6,576 bases of DNA from Candidatus Saccharimonadota bacterium (GTDB taxonomy: Bacteria > Patescibacteriota > Saccharimonadia > Saccharimonadales > Saccharimonadaceae): the NCBI GenBank assembly GCA_020428265.1, contig JAGQND010000044.1, positions 1-6,576 of the forward strand. Direction: 5' to 3'. Positions 1-5,866 of the stretch are shown here, in pieces. Numbering within the stretch: position 1 is the first letter of the stretch; each line of letters begins with the position of its first letter. A program made the translations under genes and the position numbers. The notes beneath the pieces are model-generated. The model was not told the DNA's origin. It saw only the letters and a list, made by a program, of their open reading frames with translations, and did not search any database.

Positions 1-94
1 AGGTAAAAACATACATAATAGGCTTTACCCACTTGGGCAGGCCTGTAATAACTTGGCCGATAACTCTGTCGAAGTGGCGTATGTATTTGCGCAT
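1..94 (-). CDS. Partial membrane protein, possible PAP2-family phosphatase (N-terminus only)
   Basis: An open frame starts at the ATG at 94-92 and continues off the left edge, giving 31 codons. The peptide begins MRKYIRHFDRVIGQ and continues with a LPKWVKPIMYVFT segment. A short basic N-terminus, a helix, then LPxWxxPxM entering a hydrophobic stretch is what I recall from PAP2 (type 2 phosphatidic acid phosphatase) membrane proteins, which remove phosphate from lipid or polyprenyl phosphates. The catalytic motifs would lie outside the window, so the family call is a guess from the N-terminus. The start is 7 bases beyond the stop of the upstream minus-strand membrane protein, so the two are probably co-transcribed. 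No clear Shine-Dalgarno site is visible. I am confident that it is a gene and unsure of its function. Confidence 0.45.
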   Translation of the reverse strand, partial: MRKYIRHFDRVIGQVITGLPKWVKPIMYVFT

Positions 95-101
95 GGCCTA
101 A

Positions 102-842
102 CTACTTTTTGCGCGTTTTGGCCTTATTTTTGGTAGATTTTACAGGTTTTTTGTCTGCTGCATTGGATAGTGGCAGCACTCGGAAAGCTATGATGAGTGC
201 TAGTATGACGGCGAATCCACACATGACAGATGGTATAGCACGCAAAGTTTCGGGGATTAAAATGTTTGCGAGTGATGTAGGTATGATAAATGATGCGTAA
301 CCAAGGGCCAGCCAGCGCAAAGGTTCGGCAATTTTGGTGTTTTTGCGAGCATAGTACATAGCAGTGGCTACGCCTACGAGGAGCCAGCCGTAGTAGTATA
401 TGCCATATAGTAATAGCGCTGTGCCTTGCATGTCGAATACGGCGTAGTTGGCCGTGCATACGTTGGAGATTACAGAGTCGGCATTGGTGACGAAATAGTA
501 TATAAACGCCGCAGAGGTGGCATAGGCGGCCGCAAGGAGTGGATATGCCTTGCCGCGAGCTACCGCTACAGCCAAATGTATGCCAAGCGCGGGTAGTAGC
601 GTGATAGATACGTAGCCAAGCTTTGCCCACTCAACATGGCCCAGGCCTAAGCCACCGCATATCATGTATTCGGTGAACTGAAACAGCCCTAGGAAAAACA
701 GCATCAAGACTGAAAGCCGGGAGACGCGGTTGAGTTTGTACCTAAAAAGGGTATATAGCGCCAAGCTGAATTCTATGATAAAAGTTGCCAGCATGACGGG
801 TGGAGAGAAACACATGAATTTATTACCGTAGCGTTTATACAT
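102..842 (-). CDS. Seven-helix integral membrane protein with MCFS N-terminus, function unknown
   Basis: The 246-residue product is strongly hydrophobic, with about seven membrane helices (roughly residues 14-33, 43-63, 75-95, 100-119, 141-163, 176-195 and 203-221). A lysine-rich tail (residues 230-246) should be cytoplasmic by the positive-inside rule, which puts the N-terminus outside. Residues 10-13 read MCFS, followed by two helices with an FQFTEYM segment. This resembles a family of uncharacterised bacterial membrane proteins that I remember as starting MCFS with a QQxxEG-type motif in helix 2 (DUF6629-like). By that analogy the true start may be the internal ATG at 815-813, nine residues in. 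The longer start at 842 is kept because a promoter predicts transcription beginning at about 843. There is no Shine-Dalgarno site for either start. The gene probably forms an operon with the PAP2-like gene 7 bases downstream. No enzymatic motif is visible. Confidence 0.7.
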   Translation of the reverse strand: MYKRYGNKFMCFSPPVMLATFIIEFSLALYTLFRYKLNRVSRLSVLMLFFLGLFQFTEYMICGGLGLGHVEWAKLGYVSITLLPALGIHLAVAVARGKAYPLLAAAYATSAAFIYYFVTNADSVISNVCTANYAVFDMQGTALLLYGIYYYGWLLVGVATAMYYARKNTKIAEPLRWLALGYASFIIPTSLANILIPETLRAIPSVMCGFAVILALIIAFRVLPLSNAADKKPVKSTKNKAKTRKK

Positions 843-849
843 ATTACCC

Positions 850-878
850 AGTATACAATAAATGCTTAACCTTGCTAA
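850..878 (-). promoter_or_regulatory. Promoter for the minus-strand membrane protein operon
   Basis: Read on the minus strand, TTAGCA (878-873) is separated by 17 bases from TATACT (855-850). The -10 matches consensus at 5 of 6 positions and the -35 at 4 of 6. Transcription should start about 6-7 bases past the -10, near 843-844, immediately before the ATG at 842. The mRNA would be leaderless for that start, or have a leader of about 28 bases for the MCFS start at 815. The -35 box shares five bases with that of the plus-strand promoter. Confidence 0.5.
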
Positions 879-890
879 AATATTGCTTAA
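863..890. repeat. Helically phased GCTTAA-like repeats between divergent promoters
   Basis: TGCTTAA occurs at 863-869 and again at 884-890, exactly 21 bases apart. Between them a variant, TTGCTAA, lies at 872-878. The three GCT cores start at 864, 874 and 885, about one DNA turn apart, and overlie the -35 region of both divergent promoters. This could be an operator, but in AT-rich promoter DNA such short repeats can arise by chance. Confidence 0.25.
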
Positions 891-900
891 AGATTATAGA
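872..900 (+). promoter_or_regulatory. Promoter for the acidic hypothetical protein gene
   Basis: TTGCTA (872-877) lies 17 bases upstream of TATAGA (895-900). The predicted start of transcription is near 907-908, which coincides with the ATG at 908, so the transcript would be leaderless or nearly so. Because this promoter occupies 872-900, a TTG start at 872 for the gene is unlikely. Confidence 0.45.
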
Positions 901-907
901 TATAAGT

Positions 908-1762
908 ATGGAAATGTCGGGTGAAAATAGTCACGGAGAAGAGTTGAACCTAGATGCCGAGTGGGCGGAGTTCAATGCGAGCCTAGACGAATCTAGGGAC
1001 ATGGAGTTTTTGCGCGACAAGCTGGTGCTCGACCAGATAAAAGAAGATATGCTGGCGAAGGTGGTGGAGTCTGGCGTGGATACACTGGTGCACTATACCG
1101 ATGACGAAGAGGCGCGGATATATTCGGATTATTTTGAGACGCGACTAAATGAACTAATGGGTGGCTATGCTGATATGTCGCACGATACGCCAGAATTGGA
1201 CGCTGCGGTGTGCAAGACTTTGATAGAGTATTTTGAGCGAGTTGATATGGAGTATTCTACTATTGAGTCGGCGGTGAATATAGCTTACTTGCTGAGCTGC
1301 TCGGAAAATAAAATTACAGCCGGGCTGATGGCTACCAACGAAAAGAAGATGACGCAGGCGCGGCTATGGATACTTCACGGGCTGAAGCTTGACCACCCCT
1401 GGCAGCAGATGTTTGACAGTATTACTACCGGAGAAGCTCTAGACTTGAACCGCCAGGGAGATAGTACATATACGGCACTGGCGCTTAACGAAAAGAAGTT
1501 ACATGACTACGAGAGGCGGCGTATGTTGAAGCTTGTAGATAGGGCTTGCGATATAGTTGGTCGGCGTGACGATGAGCAAAATGCAGCTATTCGCGGCCTT
1601 ACTACCTCTGTGGCTATGAAGATGTTTTATACCGTAAAGGCTGGCCCGCAAACTATATTGAGTGACATGGATATAAATGAATTTTTGTGGAATTTAGCAC
1701 GTGAATTACCTCGAGACAACAATGTGCTCAAAGAGCTAGTTGAGTTGTTTAAGGCTAGCTAA
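908..1762 (+). CDS. Acidic, probably helical cytosolic protein of unknown function
   Basis: I do not recognise this protein. The 284-residue product starts MEMSGENSHGEELN and has no signal peptide, no membrane segment and no nucleotide-binding or catalytic motif that I can identify. The first half is rich in Asp and Glu (for example DDEEARIYSDYF) and the predicted character is mostly alpha-helical. The second half is more basic, with a YERRRMLKLVDRACDIVGRRDDE stretch split by charged residues, and it ends in an amphipathic LKELVELFKAS helix. The frame can be extended to a TTG at 872, giving 296 residues, but the predicted promoter lies over that extension, so ATG 908 (or ATG 914) is preferred. 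No Shine-Dalgarno site precedes it, which fits leaderless initiation. It is transcribed divergently from the MCFS membrane protein and is probably monocistronic, since fusA downstream has its own promoter. It is likely restricted to its lineage. Confidence 0.75.
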   Translation: MEMSGENSHGEELNLDAEWAEFNASLDESRDMEFLRDKLVLDQIKEDMLAKVVESGVDTLVHYTDDEEARIYSDYFETRLNELMGGYADMSHDTPELDAAVCKTLIEYFERVDMEYSTIESAVNIAYLLSCSENKITAGLMATNEKKMTQARLWILHGLKLDHPWQQMFDSITTGEALDLNRQGDSTYTALALNEKKLHDYERRRMLKLVDRACDIVGRRDDEQNAAIRGLTTSVAMKMFYTVKAGPQTILSDMDINEFLWNLARELPRDNNVLKELVELFKAS

Positions 1763-1781
1763 AACTTGCTATTAAGGCTAG
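1749..1781. repeat. Short direct repeat TTAAGGCTAG at the end of the hypothetical gene
   Basis: TTAAGGCTAG occurs at 1749-1758, across the last codons of the hypothetical gene, and again at 1772-1781, just after its stop codon, 23 bases apart. No terminator-like hairpin with a T-tract is visible in this interval. The repeat may be a small tandem duplication with no function. Confidence 0.3.
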
Positions 1782-1798
1782 TATTTACACTTAAAATC

Positions 1799-1807
1799 TG
1801 ATATAAT
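1799..1807 (+). promoter_or_regulatory. Extended -10 promoter for fusA
   Basis: TG-A-TATAAT at 1799-1807 is a perfect extended -10 element (TGn followed by the consensus hexamer). There is no good -35 at 16-18 bases upstream. The TTTACA at 1784-1789 is only 12 bases away, but an extended -10 can work without a -35. The predicted transcription start is about 1814, which gives a 5' leader of about 74 bases before fusA. Confidence 0.6.
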
Positions 1808-1870
1808 TTATGCAAAGAGCTATTTTTTATGGCAAAAAATCGCCAGAGAATAGTATTAAGTAATAATTAT

Positions 1871-1876
1871 AAGGAA
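1871..1876 (+). promoter_or_regulatory. Shine-Dalgarno site for fusA
   Basis: AAGGAA ends 11 bases before the ATG at 1888. It is the clearest ribosome binding site in the window and supports that start codon. The genes on either side (908-1762 and 4113-5810) lack one. Confidence 0.6.
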
Positions 1877-1887
1877 CAATTAACGCA

Positions 1888-3975
1888 ATGGCAGCAAAAG
1901 ACGTCCCACTAAAGGACTATCGTAATATCGGTATTATCGCGCATATTGACGCGGGTAAAACTACAACAACTGAAGGTATTTTGTACCGTACAGGTATCAA
2001 CCACAAAATTGGTGAGGTTCGTGGCGACGGCGACGGTGCAACAACTGACTGGATGGCACAGGAAAAAGAACGTGGTATCACAATTACCTCTGCTGCTGTG
2101 ACTTGTTTCTGGAAAAACTGCAAAATTAACATTATTGACACCCCTGGTCACATCGACTTTACAGCTGAAGTTGAGCGCTCTCTACGTGTGCTTGACGGTG
2201 CTGTGACGGTATTTGATGGCAAGATGGGTGTAGAGGCTCAAACAGAGACTGTATGGCGCCAGGCTAACAAATACGGCGTGCCACGTATCTGTTTCATCAA
2301 CAAGATCAACCAAATTGGTGGTGATTTCTACAAATCTCTTGACACAATTCACAACCGCCTAAGCAAGCACGCACTACCTATTCACCTACCTATCGGTTTC
2401 GAAAAAGAAATTAACGGTGTGGTAGACCTAGTAGACATGAAGGCTTACACTTACAGTGACTACACCGACAAAGCTCTTGTACAGGGTGAAATACCTGCCG
2501 ACATGCTAGACAAGGCTAAAAACGCACGCAGCCTACTAGTAGAAGCTGCTGTAGAGGCTGACGACGAACTATTCGAGCGCTTCCTAGATAAGGGTGAAGA
2601 TTCAATTAGCGAAGAAGAACTAAAAGCAGCCCTACGCAAGCGCGTACTAGCTGGTGACTTCTACCTAGTTACTGGTGGTGATGGCCGCGGTGTGATAGTA
2701 GAAAAGGTCCTAGACCTTGTAGCTGACTACTTGCCAAGCCCACTAGATGTTGACGCTATCCAGGGTACTAGCCCTAAGACTGGTGATGTGATTGAACGCA
2801 AGCCAAGCGACAGCGAGCCTCTTTCGGGCCTAGCTTTCAAGATTGCAACCGATCCATTTGTAGGTAAGCTGATATTTGTACGTATTTATAGCGGTAAATT
2901 GACTGCTGGTAGCTACGTGCTAAACACTACTAGCGGCAACAAAGAGCGCGTAGGTCGTATTGTGCGTATGCACGCCGACAAGCGTGAGGAAATCGACAGT
3001 GTTCACGCTGGTGACATCGCTGCTGTTGTGGGCCTTAAAGACACCTTTACCGGTGCGACTATTTGTGACCCTGCAAACCCAATTATCCTTGAAGGTATTG
3101 AGTTCCAGGAGCCACCAGTGTCTATTGCTGTAGAGCCTAAGACTAAGGCCGACCAAGAGAAGATGGGTATTGCACTTCAGCGCCTAGCCGAAGAAGACCC
3201 AACTTTCCGCGTACATACCGACGAAGAAACTGGCCAGACAATTATGTCGGGTATGGGTGAGTTACACCTTGATATCCTTGTAGACCGCATGAAGCGCGAG
3301 TTCAACGTAGAGGCAAACGTGGGTGAGCCACAGGTTGCCTTCCGCGAAACTATTCGTGGTACTGCCGAAGCTCAGGGTAAGCATGCTAAGCAGTCTGGTG
3401 GTCGTGGTCAGTACGGTGACGTATGGATTCGCTTTGAGCCAACCGAAACTGGCGAAGGCTTTGAATTTGTTGACCAAATTAAGGGTGGTGTGGTGCCTCA
3501 AGAATACCGCGCACCCGTACAAAAGGGTATCAAAGATACTCTCGATGGTGGTGTTATAGCAGGCTACCCAATGATTGGCGTGAAGGCTACTCTATACGAT
3601 GGTAGCTATCACGATGTCGACTCAAGCGAACTTGCCTTTAACTTGGCTGGTGTACTGGCCGTGAAGGCTGGTATACCTCAGGCTAAGCCTGTGTTACTAG
3701 AGCCTGTTATGAAGCTAGAAGTTACTACTCCAGAAGATTTCATGGGTGACGTAATCGGCGACATCAACAGCCGCCGTGGCCGTATAGAAGCTATGGAAGA
3801 TATTCCGGGTGCTAAGCTAGTTCGTGCTATTGTGCCTCTTGCAAGTATGTTTGGCTATACCAACGACCTACGAAGCATGAGCCAGGGCCGTGCTGCAAGT
3901 ACTATGGAACTACATAGCTACGAAGAAGTACCACCAAACGTTGCGCAAGAAATCATCGAAAAGCGCAAGAAGTAG
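1888..3975 (+). CDS. fusA: Elongation factor G with altered guanine-recognition motifs
   Basis: The 695-residue product is close in length to E. coli EF-G (about 704), the translocation GTPase that moves tRNA and mRNA through the ribosome and aids ribosome recycling. The G domain has the P-loop AHIDAGKTT (18-26), switch I RGITI (62-66) and switch II DTPGH (84-88) with the catalytic His. Domain II contains LAFKIATDPFVGKL (315-328), domain III contains GMGELHLDILVDRMKREFNVEA, domain IV contains KQSGGRGQYG (501-510) and the tip loop GSYHDVDSSELAF, and domain V contains GDVIGDINSRRG. Oddities relative to E. coli from memory are NKIN (138-141) in place of NKxD, GGDG (263-266) where GSAF is expected, and two extra residues at 45-53 before switch I. 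Leucine is mainly CTA, and ATA is rarer than in neighbouring genes, consistent with high expression. It has its own promoter and terminator and is not in a visible str operon. Confidence 0.97.
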   Translation: MAAKDVPLKDYRNIGIIAHIDAGKTTTTEGILYRTGINHKIGEVRGDGDGATTDWMAQEKERGITITSAAVTCFWKNCKINIIDTPGHIDFTAEVERSLRVLDGAVTVFDGKMGVEAQTETVWRQANKYGVPRICFINKINQIGGDFYKSLDTIHNRLSKHALPIHLPIGFEKEINGVVDLVDMKAYTYSDYTDKALVQGEIPADMLDKAKNARSLLVEAAVEADDELFERFLDKGEDSISEEELKAALRKRVLAGDFYLVTGGDGRGVIVEKVLDLVADYLPSPLDVDAIQGTSPKTGDVIERKPSDSEPLSGLAFKIATDPFVGKLIFVRIYSGKLTAGSYVLNTTSGNKERVGRIVRMHADKREEIDSVHAGDIAAVVGLKDTFTGATICDPANPIILEGIEFQEPPVSIAVEPKTKADQEKMGIALQRLAEEDPTFRVHTDEETGQTIMSGMGELHLDILVDRMKREFNVEANVGEPQVAFRETIRGTAEAQGKHAKQSGGRGQYGDVWIRFEPTETGEGFEFVDQIKGGVVPQEYRAPVQKGIKDTLDGGVIAGYPMIGVKATLYDGSYHDVDSSELAFNLAGVLAVKAGIPQAKPVLLEPVMKLEVTTPEDFMGDVIGDINSRRGRIEAMEDIPGAKLVRAIVPLASMFGYTNDLRSMSQGRAASTMELHSYEEVPPNVAQEIIEKRKK

Positions 3976-3989
3976 TCGATACATACTAC

Positions 3990-4019
3990 AAAATAGCAGT
4001 CCTGTGGGGCTGCTATTTT
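3990..4019 (+). terminator. Intrinsic terminator after fusA
   Basis: A 13-bp stem pairs 3990-4002 with 4007-4019 around the loop TGTG. All pairs are Watson-Crick except one G-T wobble. The upper part is GC-rich (AGCAG with CTGCT), the descending arm ends in TTTT, and TTT follows shortly after. The stem starts 15 bases after the fusA stop codon. The A-run on the left arm means it could also work on the opposite strand. Confidence 0.9.
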
Positions 4020-4038
4020 AGTTTGCGGCAAAGTAGGT

Positions 4039-4044
4039 TATAAT
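4039..4044 (+). promoter_or_regulatory. Promoter (-10) for the cation:proton antiporter gene
   Basis: A consensus TATAAT lies at 4039-4044. The best-spaced -35 (17 bases upstream) is only TTTTAG at 4016-4021, overlapping the end of the fusA terminator, so the promoter is weak in -35 terms. Predicted start is about 4051, giving a leader of about 62 bases. That leader is very A-rich and has no Shine-Dalgarno motif. Confidence 0.5.
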
Positions 4045-4112
4045 AGTGCTATAGCTTATAAAAAGCAAAAACCAAAGATCAAAAACAGAATAAAAATAAA
4101 TTACAAATATAG

Positions 4113-5810
4113 ATGCCAGGTGACGTTTTCGCACAATTATCGATAGTTATGATTATAGCTGCGGCTATAGCTTATTTGATGCGCCTGCTTCGCCAGCCTA
4201 TGATTGTGGCATACATATTGTCTGGTATTGTAATTGGCCCGAGCGCCCTTCACCTTGTGAGCGCTACTGATGCTTTTGAGGCGTTTAGCCAGCTAGGCAT
4301 TGCACTGCTATTATTTATCATCGGCCTAGAGCTTAGCTTTGAAGTTATCAAAAAACTCGGTAAGCCTGTATTCCTGACCGCCATGACCATACTCTTTACG
4401 GTGGGTACGGTCGGCTTTTTGATAGGTTTGGCATTTAGCTTTACTCTGGTAGAGGCTGTGCTTATAGGTCTAGCTATGTTCTTTAGCTCGACCATTATAA
4501 TAGCCAAAATGTTGAGCGACAAAAAAGAGATTACACGCTTAAACGGCCAGATAGCCGTAGGTGTGATACTGCTCGACGACATAGTGGCTACATTTGCACT
4601 GATGTTTGTGTCGGCAAATAGCAAAGGCTCGCTAGATGCTATAGATATAGCACTGCTGATATGCAAGGGTATACTAACGGTTTGTGTACTAGCACTGCTA
4701 AGTATAAAAGTATTGCCGCGGGTGGCCAGAACGGTTGCTAGGTCTCAGGAGCTGCTATTTCTCTTTGCACTTGCCTGGGGCTTTGGTGTAGCGACTGTGG
4801 TCAACTACATAGGGTTTTCTATAGAAATCGGTGCGCTTTTTGCTGGGGTGGCGCTGGCGCACTTGCCATATACTGTGCAGATTGGCGCCAGGCTTAAGCC
4901 GCTACGCGACTTTTTCCTCATCATATTCTTTATAAGTCTCGGCGAGCATTTGGTGATAAATAACCTTGTAGCGGTGCTAGTACCGGCTATTATCATATCT
5001 GTTGTGGTGTTGATACTTAAGCCTATAAGCGTCATGTTGTCGCTAGGGCTACTAGGCTACACCAAGCGCACAAGCTTCAAAACAGGTATAAACCTATCGC
5101 AAATTAGCGAATTCTCTATCATCTTGATAGTACTCGCTGTTAGTGCTGGCGTGGTGAGTCCAGAATTGTCGGCTATCATCACTTTGGTCGCACTTATAAC
5201 CATCACTGTGTCGGCGTACCTAATGCAGTACGACAACGCGCTATACCATAAGTTCGAGAAGCATTTGTCGCTGTTTGAGCGTTCATCGGCGGTAAATGTG
5301 CGGCAACACCAGAGCGTTTACCCACTAGTGCTCGTGGGCTATCGCAATGGTGGTCAGCAATACTTGCATACGTTTAGAGGGCTCAAAAAGAAATTTGTAG
5401 TAGTAGACTACGACCCAGAGGTGATAGAATCGCTCGAGCGCAACCAGATAGACTTTATGTATGGTGATGCTAGTGACCCAGAGCTACTGGCTGAGCTAAA
5501 TGTTGATAAAATTAAGCTTCTAGTAAATACTGTGCGTGACCACGACCTAAACCTTAGTGTGGCCCGCTATGTGTTGCGCCGTAACCCCAAGGCTGTGATG
5601 GTTTGCTACTCATCTAACTACACTCAGGCGGCCGAGTTGTATCAGGCTGGCGTGAGCTACGTTATACTTCCGCACTTTATAGGCTCCGAGCGTCTAAATA
5701 ACTTTATATCGTCACACGGTATTAGCAAAGAAGGTTTCGATAATTACCGCGAAAAGCACATGCTGAAAATCGGCAAAACTGCGCTACACTCCAACAGTGA
5801 CGACTTGTAG
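4113..5810 (+). CDS. CPA2-family monovalent cation:proton antiporter with C-terminal RCK/TrkA-N domain (KefB-like)
   Basis: The 565-residue product exchanges a monovalent cation (K+ or Na+) for protons across the cytoplasmic membrane. Residues 8-371 form about 12-13 membrane helices with CPA2 hallmarks: GIVIGPSAL (38-46), LLFIIGLELS (66-75), SSTIIIAKML (125-134), LLDDIVA (153-159) and LSQISEFSIIL (328-338). The acidic pair D155-D156, with K303 in a late helix, resembles NapA/NhaA-type electrogenic exchangers more than the QD of KefB/KefC. This is inference, and the ion is not predictable. Residues 403-530 are a Rossmann-fold RCK_N domain with VVVDYDPEVIESL and YGDASDPELL. Its dinucleotide loop reads GYRNGG, with Arg411 in place of the second Gly of GxGxxG. 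No RCK_C domain follows, and the tail is short and polar. The ATG at 4113 directly follows an in-frame TAG, so the start is secure from extension. No Shine-Dalgarno site is present. Confidence 0.92.
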   Translation: MPGDVFAQLSIVMIIAAAIAYLMRLLRQPMIVAYILSGIVIGPSALHLVSATDAFEAFSQLGIALLLFIIGLELSFEVIKKLGKPVFLTAMTILFTVGTVGFLIGLAFSFTLVEAVLIGLAMFFSSTIIIAKMLSDKKEITRLNGQIAVGVILLDDIVATFALMFVSANSKGSLDAIDIALLICKGILTVCVLALLSIKVLPRVARTVARSQELLFLFALAWGFGVATVVNYIGFSIEIGALFAGVALAHLPYTVQIGARLKPLRDFFLIIFFISLGEHLVINNLVAVLVPAIIISVVVLILKPISVMLSLGLLGYTKRTSFKTGINLSQISEFSIILIVLAVSAGVVSPELSAIITLVALITITVSAYLMQYDNALYHKFEKHLSLFERSSAVNVRQHQSVYPLVLVGYRNGGQQYLHTFRGLKKKFVVVDYDPEVIESLERNQIDFMYGDASDPELLAELNVDKIKLLVNTVRDHDLNLSVARYVLRRNPKAVMVCYSSNYTQAAELYQAGVSYVILPHFIGSERLNNFISSHGISKEGFDNYREKHMLKIGKTALHSNSDDL

Positions 5811-5859
5811 GAACTGTGGAAAACCTAAAGCTAAATTTCTACTAACGCTTAATTTCATG

Positions 5860-5865
5860 TATACT
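5860..5865 (+). promoter_or_regulatory. Candidate promoter (-10) for the tail-fibre-like gene
   Basis: TATACT at 5860-5865 matches the -10 consensus at 5 of 6 positions. No convincing -35 is seen 16-18 bases upstream (TTCTAC at 5837-5842). Transcription from here would start near 5872 and leave a leader of nearly 190 bases. No terminator is visible after the antiporter gene, so read-through could also supply this region. Confidence 0.35.
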
Positions 5866-5866
5866 C

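Noticed and set aside
109..300. Plus-strand frame opposite the membrane protein gene, and a second minus-strand frame at 124-630
   Set aside because: Both are shadows of the seven-helix protein gene. Their translations have no coherent hydrophobic pattern or domain, and no promoter or ribosome site supports them.
872..907. TTG start at 872 extending the acidic protein by 12 residues
   Set aside because: The extension overlaps a well-spaced promoter whose predicted start is at about 907-908. No Shine-Dalgarno site precedes 872, and an ATG is available at 908.
1829..1912. A 27-codon frame (MAKNRQRIVLSN...) in the fusA leader, overlapping the fusA start
   Set aside because: It lacks a ribosome binding site and has no recognisable domain. 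The fusA Shine-Dalgarno site lies inside it. It is probably chance, though it could be a leader ORF.
1909..3559. Several 74-86 codon frames on the minus strand and one on the plus strand within fusA
   Set aside because: They lie entirely inside the strongly conserved EF-G coding frame, and their peptides resemble nothing.
1888..5810. Possible alternative genetic code (UGA read as Gly)
   Set aside because: No in-frame TGA occurs in the EF-G or antiporter frames, conserved glycines are encoded by GGN, and normal TAG stops are used.
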